64,000 bases of DNA from Anisus vortex. Taxonomy: Eukaryota; Mollusca; Gastropoda; Planorbidae. Within the stretch, counting starts at the first letter, position 1. Every line of letters begins with the position of its first letter. Below the pieces are notes generated by a model. The model did no database searches. It saw nothing but the letters and a program-made list of their open reading frames with translations, and was not told the origin of the DNA. Below, in pieces: positions 12,358 through 24,300 of this stretch. The translations under genes and the position numbers were made by a program. The stretch lies in contig OX421501.1 of assembly GCA_949126835.1 (NCBI GenBank), forward strand, positions 5,960,499 to 6,024,498, in the 5' to 3' direction.

Positions 12358-15300
12358 CTGAAACGTAATACAAAAATGTGGTTATGTAATCATCAAACGG
12401 AAGGTTGCTTAAATATAAATGACATTTTTTAAAACACTTTTCTTATTTCCTAACATCAAACTACATTAGCCCAATATAGCCCAACCTTTGACCAAGATTT
12501 AAATATTGGCAGAATATTGAACCAATATATTGTATTGTTAGTGATTTTTGCCAATTAGATATTTTTACATAAAATAGTTTCACTTATGAAATTAATTCTG
12601 ATATTCTAATGTAAAAAGGCTCATTAAGTAAAACAATATTTCCCTTATGCTGGGCTGTGAGCCAGAATCAGGCAATTAAAATCATAATTACAAAGTCACA
12701 AAAAGAAATGAAATGGGCTGCCTGAACAAACCGAGAAAACCAATAAATTAACATAATTTAAAACTCTGATCAAAGACTTAACCGCAGAGGTAATTGTGAT
12801 ACACTATACAGACATGCCTACCTCCACAAATGAAAATGAGGAACACCCAAGGCAAAAATGAGGAACATGGGACCAAAATGAGGAACAGAAGCGCAGAGGA
12901 AGCATTTTCAAATTTTTGAGCTAATATATACTTTAATAATATTATTAAAAAAATTAGAAAAATGGTTTCACTTACAGTTATAACACTGTATATATATATT
13001 TATATGATATAAAACACAATCTAAGTCAAAACAGAGATAATGGAAAAATAAAATGGGAATAGGCTACACGGGAAATCATCGGAATATTCCCTGGATAAAA
13101 TACATTTAAGCCTAATTATTTATTTGCCATAGCAAAAACGACAAAGTGGCTTCGACAAGGCCGTGAAGCCTTACAATTTTTGCACTCTCAATGAAAAAAA
13201 GGAATTAAATTGTAACGGAGACAATAAAGAAAAGTTGGCAAACACTTTTTTTTTTTGCGTAATTACTTTCTTAATTAAAATGTCGACATTTTTTCCGAAA
13301 AAGAGGGTCTCGTGCGGGATTACGGAATGGGGGGTAAATTTTAGTCATATTCCGTAACAATACCGAAAAATACAAAACGGTAGGCATGCCTGAAAATACA
13401 TGAAAATTGTGCAGAAATTACCATCTACCATATGTTGCTTATTCTACTTAAAAGTAACTTAAAGGCTAGTATAGGACACATCAATGGAAGTGAGTCATGA
13501 AACCCAAAGTATAAATAGCCGTGTCATGAAAAAAGAAAAGGTTTGGGAAAAGTTCATTTGAAAATTTAGGTCAATGTGTAAAAAAAATTTGACTGGATAA
13601 ATAATCAAAATACAAAATAGCATCCACACCACCAATATCATTCTTTTATTAAATTAAAGAGAAAACTTAACTAAAGCAGCTTGACACATTTTAAATATTA
13701 TTAAACAATTTTAATTGTAAAAAAAAAAAAAAAAGCTAAATGTAGTCAAACAATTGCTGGGTCAGGCAAGCCTTAATGCTGACAAAAATGGAAGTGTTTT
13801 CAAGAAAGCTAAGCATTCTGGGTGAGTGCTGCCCCGTTCATCCATAATAAACAATTTAAATATACATTTTCTTTTCTTACAAGTTATGGCACACTGAATA
13901 AAATTTCCTACAACACTTCTCTCCCCTTCCTGGTGACCTACATCTTTAACTCTATTTCTAATTTTTGTAAACATATTTTTACAACTAGAATGGACAATAA
14001 TTACTTTTTATGTAAAACCAGTTTCACAATTTCTGGCTGCAATATCTTAGAGGGTTTCCTTAGTCTAATAATTAGGGCCATACCTAAATAAATTATGCAC
14101 TGACCAATGCACTTTGCATTTGACCAATATTATGTTATTTTTTTTTAGGTGTCTCTGTTAAACTTTTTAAAGAACTATTATTTTTCAATTAGACTGTTAA
14201 GATTGAAGAGTGATTCCTAGTTGTTATATTGAAAATAAAAAAAATAATTAAAAATAAATAAATGACAATTTAAAGTATTTTGTTTGCTTTTTTTCTTCTC
14301 TTAGTACTGTAGCTACGGCTATAGCAGGCCCTAACAGGGTGATAATTTTTGTTAAACATAAATTTTGTTTTTCTATTAGCAATTTTTAACTGAGTTAAAA
14401 ATTAAAAAACACAATGTCCACCTAGTAATCTTTCATTTTAGACTCAACAGCCATATAAACAAAAATATATATATATTAAAAATATTGTTTTTAATAAATC
14501 TGCTCTCTTACTCTTTTTGCGCTCTTTGAAGTAAAAAAATTCTGCGGGGCAAGAGTTCACTAAAACAACCTTTTTTTTAATTTATAAGAATGCAGAAAAA
14601 AAAGGCTTCCTCCCAAGACAACTGTAGAGATCATTGAATTCTTATCTAAGTTACAGTTTATATATCTATGTGTTTCTACATTTCTCAGATAAAGGTTACA
14701 TTTTAGAGTGGTTTCCCATTTCATAGCTTTACAATACATTTACCAGGCAGACAGTTGCTCTGGTGACCTGACCTGTGACCTTGACCTGTTGCTTCATCAT
14801 CAAAATTGTAGACTTCCAGGATGTTCTATATCAAATAAGAAAAAATGTAATCTTAAAACGGCTTTTTGTTTTTTCTTTTCATTACAAAAAGTTAGCAAAC
14901 TCTTGCCACAACAAGTTAAATAAAACCTATACAACCCAATAACAACCCGTTGCAAAGCTCAGATAAACATAAAGACAAAAACACTTTCCTTATCCCTTAT
15001 GCGAGAACAAATGCATATAGGTACTCTTTCTTCCTGAGTGGCATTTGGGCATGAAATGGTTTGCCAAAAAACCCCAGGAGAACCAGTAATTTAACAGCAT
15101 TTAAAACATTAATAAAAGTTCAAGACTAGACTCGGAACACAGATGAACGCAGGACGCAATAATCTTCTTTATAGAAGGAGCGTCTGTAATGTATAAGATA
15201 AGATAAAAGTTCCCCCTGTTACATGATGTGTGTCTAAAATACTAATAAAAATGCAGGACTAGACACAGACTACTAATGAGCGTAAGACGCAATAGTCTTC

Positions 15301-18300
15301 TTTATAGAAAGTGCGCCTGTAATATATACAATAAAATAAGGTTACCCAAAACAAATCTCTTGTTAAACAAAATAAAAGCGCTTCAACTGTCTCACCTCGA
15401 TGGCCTCGTCCATTACTTCAGTGGGCTGCGAGGGAACCACTGGGGCAATCATTGGCACGGAAGAATGATTAGTGCAAGGTCTTTTGCGTTGTCTCGCACC
15501 TTCAACATTGGGCTCACCACTTCAATCATGCAAGACATCACCGTAACAATACAAATGAACAATATTAGGATTACTATATGAAATAATCTTTTTTTTTTTT
15601 TACATTTTACTGAATAAAGTTTTTTCACAGACTATGTAAAAAATTTATATTTATTATCTTTTTATATAATTTCATTTTGGGTCACTTTCTTGTGCACATA
15701 TTTAAAATAAGTTGATCACAGAAAATGTAGTTTCAATTAAAAACTGAAAAATTAATATTTTTTAAATTATTATTTAATATTACTATTCAAAATGTAGAAC
15801 ATTTTCAGTTTCTATTGTAAGAAATAATTGATTGCCTTAAGTATGTTTAGTTCATACCTATTTATAAATGCATTGAACAGCCTTACTTACGAACTAGAAT
15901 CTTTGACTATCATTTGCTCTATCTTTTCCGTGACAATTCCATAGTCTGGAATGAATTCTTCCTTGTTTTTTTCTGTTTTTTTTTAAATGAAACATATGAA
16001 AACTGGTCACATTGAAAAGTTGTGGCTAATTAAAATGTACTTCTAGTTAACTCTCCCTTGCAGACATGAAAGTTTCAGAGTGCTAGATTCACCAGTTTCA
16101 CAAAAAAACTGAGACTTCCCATGCCATGTGAAAATCTGCACCTATTTTGTAAATTTCTTATTCTAAAATCATTGTAAAATTCAAAAGCCGACAAATAATA
16201 GAGACTGCTATTGTGTAAATAGTCTTGTTGATTAAATGTCAATGTATATAAATACAGTAGTCCAAATTTAACATTTGTATTCGTAACAGGGACTCAGGGA
16301 CACCCTACAGCCTTCACCGGGATTCAAACCCAGGACCTTCAGTATGCTGCCTTTAAGCCACTGTGTTTCCTTTAACCCTTTCTCTCCTGAATTATTTTCC
16401 CTATTCTGACGGAATTAGCCTTTTTTTCCTCTTTGTCATCACTATTGCTATCTTCAAATCTTAACCCTTCCAGTACCGACCTACTTCTATCTATGCTGCC
16501 TTCAGTTCCGCTATATACGCGCCCGGGACTGTAAGGGTTAATAACTTTTTGGGTTTTAATCAGACAATATCATATTTGGTATTGAATTAAAGGAAACTAA
16601 AAGCTCCTTACAGAGAATATAAAATCATTTGTAACTTACATTTAAAAAATAACTTTTTAAAACGAAAATTTAAAAAAAAATCACTCACCATAGTCTTACA
16701 TAACACAAATTCCAAGGCTAACACCAAAATAAATAAATTCCCAAATTAATTAACTACATTGTTTTCCTAAAATATATACCCTTTTTCACTATTAGAAACA
16801 AATATTTCTTTTAAAATATAAATATAAAGCCTGTTTTTATCATTTATGATTACTACCGGATCCGGAGAGAAAGAGTTAACATAGATATTGATTATTTCAA
16901 ATTTTTTTTATTTACATTTTTGTGGGGCAGCTTTGTCCATTATAATTATGATAAAATGTCCAGACTTCAATTAGTTTTTTCAACCTTTCTCAAACTTATA
17001 AAACAAATCAGTTTAATCCCAACTTTTCCAACATGTACACAGTATGAACCATGAAGGGCAATTAAGCTAATAATTTTATTTAGGAACCGGAATTGATTTC
17101 AATTACAATTTTTCAAATCCTATATTCTGGTGTCAATGAAACACTTCTGTACCCATGGGCCTCAAAGACTGGCGAAGTGTGTAAACCGTTAATACGATCT
17201 CATTAAGATTACACTAGAGGGCGAACGCGATCCGTTGCACTGCCGAGAGGCCACAGGGTCTCGTTGGGGAGGAAGCAATGGAAGCAGCAACCCGTCTCAG
17301 AACCACCCAGTGCCTGGATGTCTGTACTTATAGTATAGGATTTGTGCTACCGGGTGACATTGCAGGTATACGGGCAAGCCACCACGATAATGATCCTTAG
17401 GGGAACCGCAGTGAACAATCAATTGCTGCGGAATATTTACTGTTACTCGGCAGCTACTCTTCAGCGTGTTGTGGGGTGGCTGGAGCCCAGACAGAGCTTG
17501 GGAGTGCCCCCCTGAGCTCAACCCTAACCTTACGCCCTGGACAAAAGAGCCCTTTGGGCTCGTCCGTTTTTTTTTTAATGAGACCTTATAACTCGGTGTC
17601 AATGAAATTGCACATTTCCCGTTAATGTAAAGAAATCAGGAATAGTTCCCTGGGTGAAGGGAAAATGAAATACCAATATTTACACTTGCCTTGAGCAAGT
17701 AAATGGTATATTTTTTATTTATTATTGCAAATGAGAAAATATGTCTACAAGAATGAGGATTAGAATTAGAGCAATTTACCTTAGTGCCAAGAAAATAGGA
17801 TACAAAGGAGTGACATTAGAAAAAAAAATGGAAGCTCTAATAGTTACGACATTGTACAGTTGACTTTTGGTTAGTTAGTCCATTACCTTTATTGTAGGCT
17901 CTCAGGTGAGCAATGTTCTTTCGCTTCAGTTCATTGGTCAGGTAGTATTTAGCAATCGGCTCATTGTCTTTCCTTATCCCAGCAATGGCACCGTACAGTG
18001 AGTAATTGATCACGCTTGACATGAGCAATGGAATCGACAGAACGTGAGCTGAGAAATTCATAAAACTTTATTAAGAATATGTGTAATGCATTGATTCAAG
18101 GATAGCAATGAATTCATTGACCCTTTCAAAGCTTTTTATGTTGTTTCCTTGTCTTTTATCTCTGAAGTGATACTGATGCTCTTTTTAATTTCTAATTATT
18201 TGTTATTATTTAAACTAGTGTTTTCAAACGTTTTTTTTTTTCAAGGAAATGTAAAAGTTCATTTTTGTCTGAGAAAACTCAAGTATTTAAAACCTAAATT

Positions 18301-21300
18301 TTTTATTCATGGTGTAATCAATAACAACTCTTATTCTAAGCCAACCATCAGCAAACTTTCAATTTCTTAGCATTTTCTGAATGCAAAATTGAAAAATAAT
18401 ATTTAAACCAAATATATATTGTTGGCTGATGAGACTGTAGTTCTGGCATTGCCTTTCATTGGCAGAGGTATTATGAGTGACTGGGTCCATTCCTTGAGAC
18501 ATTTTTAATTTACATTTTTGTAAGTGTTTTGGTCACCTCTACATCCCTATGTTTCAACAGTTCATCAGGAATGTTGTCGATCCCAAGTGACTTGTCCCCA
18601 TTTAAGCTTCTTACTGCTTCTTGGACCTCGCTAGGCAGCATTGGTAATTTGTCCAGCTCTCTTTATTGTTTGTTCTGTAGTATGCTGGTATCAGTGTTAG
18701 TCTTGTAATTATAGAGCTCGGTGCAGTGTTCCGTATTCTGTCCAAATGTGCTTTCATTAAGGAGCTGACCATTGCTGTCCTCGATTACTGAAGCTGGCAT
18801 CTGCTGTGTTTTTGTCTCATCAGCCATCCTAGCTAATGCTAAAAGTTATCCTCAACAGACTTAAACCTGTGGCTGAGGAATTACTGGCAGAAAAACAGGC
18901 AGGTTTCAGACCAGGTTAAATTACAATTGAGGAGATTTTTAACTGTCTCTTGCTCATAGAAAAACACCAACACCAATGCAAACTCCATCATAACTTCATT
19001 CATTTCAAGAAAGCCTTTGATCGTGTATGGCACGAGGGACTATAAGCAAGTGATGAGAAGCTACAACATTGAAGAAGGCCCGATACATGCGATGGAAGCA
19101 CTCAGGCAAGGAGTGCAGTTTAACTCAATGGTTGTTTTAAGGGACTTCTTCAAAATGTCAATTGGAGTCCCTCATGGTTGAATTCTATCACCAGTCTTGT
19201 TCAATATCTTCCTAGAAAAAATCATGCAAAAACAATAGATGATTACCACACATTCATCTCCATTGGTGGAAGACCCCTTGGCAATCTAAGATTTGCTGAC
19301 GATATTGACATATTGGCCAGGAACAACAAAGAACTACAAGAGCTCACAGATAACCTTACAGATAGAGCAAGGGCATATGGAATGAAAATCAGCTCAGAAA
19401 AAAAGCAAAATAATGATCAACACCACAGATGCCAGAAGTGCAAAATAATGATGAACCAACAACAACTAGAAGAAGTAAAGAATTTCAAATATCTAGGAGC
19501 CATCCTATCCATAGATGGAAGCTGTGAGGCAGAAATGTGAGCCAGGATTGGGTCAGCAATGGCGGCAATGGTTAGACTAAATAGAATATGGTCAACCAAA
19601 AGCATTAGACTCCTAACAAAGTTCAGGCTTTACAGAGCCCTTGTCAAAACCATTTTTCTGTATGGATGTGAGACCTGGACACTGCTAGCAGCCATTGAAA
19701 ACAAGTTGCAGGCATTAAAAAAAAAATGCATGAGAAAAATCCTTCAAATCTCCTATCTAGAACACAGGACTAATGAGTTTGTCTGGGACAGATTATCCTC
19801 AATTGCAGGCCCTCAAGAAACCATTACGGCAACAATCAAGCGCAGCAAGCTTACATGATTCTGCCATGTGTTGCGGCATAATAACCTGCCGAAAACCATC
19901 ATCCAAAGCACTGTAGAAGGTGGACGTCAGAAAGGCCGCCAGCGGAATATAATATAATATAAAATATAAAAGATTGTTCAGGGGCTGCAGATGACTGAAC
20001 TTCTGACAGCCGCCCAAGATAGACCCCCAATAAAACAAGGTTTTATGTAAATACCTTAATTAGTCCTAATTCTTTATTTCCCCTTTTTTTACTTATACTT
20101 ATACTTTTAGAAATATTTTATTGCAATTTAAATTAACATGTTTAATTTGTTGTTATTGTTTTTTTTTACCATGTTCGGGTACTATTTTTATGTGTGCGTG
20201 ATGATGTGAGTGTTTTGGTTAGGGATGGTGAACCGCCATATTTAAAATATAAAGACTGGTGGCACAGTATCGGGCATTGTGCTAAACCTCTTGCCATGTG
20301 CTGAGGCGTCGCTGCTTTATCTTATCTTATCTTATACATTACAGACGCTCCTTCTATAAAGAAGATTATTGCGTCCTACGCTCATCCGTGGTCCGAGTCT
20401 AGTCTTGCATTTTTATTAATGTTTTAAATGATGTTAGGTTATTGGTTTTCCTGGTTTGTTCAGGCAACCCATTCCATGCCCGAATGCCACTCAGGAAAAA
20501 AGAGTACTTATATGCATTTGTTCTCGCATAAGGGACAAGGAAGGTGTTTTTGTCTTTATGTTTATCTGAGCTTTGCAACAGATTGTTATTGGGTTGTATT
20601 TCTAAATTAGAGTTTAATGCCTTATGTATTATTACTACTTTACTCTTTGCCCTTCTGTCCTCTAGTGTTTCTAGGTTTAGTGATTTGATTAATGGTGTTA
20701 CTCTTGTCAATGGGGAATATTCACTAGTTATAAACCTTGCAGCTCTTTTTTGAATTTGTTCTAATTTTTTAATGTTTTCTTTAGTTGATGGGTCCCATAC
20801 AGATCCTGCATATTCTAGTATAGGCCTAACTAATGTGAGATAGCATTTTAGTTTTATATTCTTATTACATTTGTAAAAGTTCCTTTTTATGAATCCTAAT
20901 GTTTTGTTTGATTTTTTAATTACTTCATCAATGTGAGGGTTCCAAGATAACTTATCATTTATTATTACTCCTAGATACTTAGCATTGCTAGTTTGAGTTA
21001 GTTCTTTACCATGAATGAAGTAGTTTGTTATTATTTGTTTCTTTTTCTTGGATACCCTTATTAGTTGGCATTTTTCTGGGTGAAAAGACATACTCCAGTT
21101 TGATTCCCATTTTTGTAGTTCATCTAGGTCTTTTTGTAAAAGTTCACTATCTTTTCCTGTCTTTATTATTCTATAAATTATGCAATCATCGGCAAATAAT
21201 CTTACTTTTGTGCCTGTGTTGATGCAATTTGGCAGATCATTAATGTAAATTAGAAATAGTAGGGGCCCTAGAACAGTTCCTTGTGGAACTCCTGAGTTTA

Positions 21301-24300
21301 CTGTTATTGGTGATGACTTAGAGCCATTTATTATCACTGTTTGTTCTCTGCCTATAAGAAAGTCCTGAATCCACTGATGTAAGGGACCAGAGATGCCAAA
21401 GTATTTAAGTTTTTTAAGAAGACTAGAATGATGAACTTTATCAAATGCTTTTGAAAAATCTAGTAATATAGCATCAATTTGGTTGTTATTATCTAATCCC
21501 TTAGACAAGTCATCTATTAAGCCTATTAATTGAGTCTCACATGATCTATTTTTCCTGAACCCATGTTGGTGTGGGCACAGTGCATTTAGTTTGTCTAGGT
21601 GATTTACTATACTACTATATATTATATGTTCAAGTAATTTACATGTTATGCTTGTTAGAGAAACAGGTCTATAATTTCCGGGGTCAGATTTATCTCCTTT
21701 TTTGAAAAGGGGGGTTACATTGGCTAATTTCCAATCTTTGGGCACTTTGCCCTGGTTTAGAGAGGCCTGGAAAAGTATTTTAAAGATTGGAGATATTTCA
21801 TTAGTTAGTTCTTTAAGCAGTCTTGCTGGTATTTCATCTGGACCAGAAGCTTTGTTTAATTTTAAGTTGGTTAGGAGTTGTTTAATGCCTTTTTCATCTA
21901 CATTTATATTTCCTATCTCTTCTAGTTTGTTTAAATTTAAGAATATTTCTTTGTCACCTGGATTTGAAAAAGATGATGCAAAGTGTGTGTTTAGGATATT
22001 AGCTTTAGTTTCATTATCATTATAAGTTTCATTGTTTTGGCCTTTTAGTGGAGCTATGCCTGTAGTGTCCATTTTTCTTGATTTAATGTAGGACCATAAG
22101 TTTTTATTATTATCTTTAGAAATTACATTGTTTACATATTCATTCTGCAGCTGTCTGCTTAGTTTCTGAGTTAAATGTTTAATTTTTAGGTATTTTTTAT
22201 GTAGTCTAATTGAATTAGTTGCCTTAAACTTTTTGAATAGATTTTCTTTTTGTTTACACAGTTTCTTTAGTTTAGTGTTAAACCAACATTTGTTAATTTT
22301 ATTTGATGTTTGTTTTGTTGGCACAGAGTCAGCCTTTATTGCTTTTAAGTTGGTTTTTATAAATTGCCAAATATCTTCAACTGGACTATCTATATTGTAT
22401 TTAGTAAGAGAATTGGTTTGGAATTTTATTGCTGCTTGATGTAGTTCTGTTGTGTTACATTTATTCCAGAGATAAATTATTCTTTTAGGTTTCTTGCTAA
22501 TTTGGATTTTTATTTTGTTATTTACTTTGACAATATCATGATCTGAAAGTCCAGGGATTATTTCATAATCTAATACTAGTCCTGGTCTGTTCGTTAAAAA
22601 TAAATCTAGTATATTATGGTTTCTTGTTGGTTTTTTATTAATTTGGTCTAAGTTTAGATTTTGGATGGTATTGATAAACATCTCATTTATTTCTTTTGTG
22701 TTTTGGTGCTTTTCTATAGAGTAGCTATTCCAATTTATATCAGGGAGGTTGAAGTCCCCCATTATCCAAATTATAGCATTTTTATATTTAGTTTCAATAC
22801 TTGTCAGCTGATTACACAGATCAGACATGTACTCTGATGTTGAGTTTGGTGGTCTGTAAACACTGCCTGCAATTAGTGGTTTGGAATTAGGTCTGCTTAT
22901 TTTACAAAATACTGACTCTATGTTATTTTGAGGTTCTAATTTAATTTCTTAAGCTATTAGGGTAGATTTTATGGCTAGTAAGACTCCTCCATGCCTGTCT
23001 GACCTATCTTTCCTAAAAATTTCATAATTATTATTGAATATCTCTGTGTTGTAAATATCTGGGCTAAGCCATGTTTCGGAACCTGCAATTATGTCTGGTT
23101 CTTCATTATTTATTAAAAGTTCCAAATCAGCTTTTTTATTTTTAATGCTTTGGAAATTTATTGTAAGAGTTTTGAGGTGATACTGATTTGGGGTTTTATG
23201 GGATTTAGTGTTAAAGAGTGTCTTTTTACTTTTTTTTATTGGTGTTGATCTAGCTAAGGGTTTATTTAGGTCTAAATTATTAACTTCTGGGCTTGTCAAG
23301 GCACTGTAGGGGTTAGTGGTATCCAGGTCATGAGAATTAAACAGACCTGAACTAAATTGTGGCAACCCACACTGTACACAGTGCCAAGAGGCATCTTTAT
23401 TTCCTAATGCTATATAAATTGGGGTGTTCATATGCAAGCATGCAGCATGGTACCATTCATCACAGGTGTCACATTGAATGGCTCGTTGTTTTGCTGTGCA
23501 TGGCTTACTGCAAATGTTACATCTATCTCTAACTGTCTTGACTGGGCCTGGGTTGGATTCTACATCGCCAGCCAAGAGCAACAATAGTACTAAATGATTT
23601 TGTCTGTACCTGCAAATTTTGTGTTTAAAATGGTTTAGGGAGATCTTTTTTAGGAGGATATAAGCATGAGTGTTGTCAATATCTTTAATGTTGTGGTGAT
23701 TAATTATTATCTGCTTATGGACAATTTCATGTTTGGGTAGTTTTAGTGCCCTTACCAGAACTAGGGCTAAGACTAGGATTACAAGTTTCATTTCCTTTTT
23801 TAATACTTTTATTTAACAGTTTGGTGTATTTTATAATTAAATATAGTAGTTCTAATTGATGTTTATTGTTTTGTAAATAGGCTATAGCCTAGGGACTATA
23901 GGCTATAGGCCTGTTACTACTTAGAATTTAGATTTAGGCTAAGATTTAATAATTTGGTAACCTTATATTCTTATATAGGTCTAGTGGCGATTGTATTGTT
24001 TAAATACTAATAAAACAAATGTTATTATTTGTCTCTTATATAATTAATTATGTTTTATTACTATAATATGTGTTTATTTGTCTGAGTTTCTTTATTATTT
24101 ATTATAATTGTGCTTAAGTTATATTATTTTAAACCTGGCCTAGACTCCTAGACCAGTAATTGTAAACAAACAATTCGAATATGGGGTCAATATGGCGGCC
24201 TCCGAAGCGCCAAGTATAAATAATACTTTAAGCTCACTGTTACGAGCAATTATTCTATTTAATAGTATTTGCAATATACATATACTAAGTATTAACTTAA

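Noticed and set aside
12821..12918. Open stretch as the missing STAT exon
   Set aside because: It has a fair donor but ends in phase 0, which does not fix the mismatch, and it lies inside an inverted-repeat element with short internal repeats.
20428..22439. Plus-strand ORFs over the 2A-LINE
   Set aside because: Antisense shadows of the LINE RT; low-complexity hydrophobic translations.
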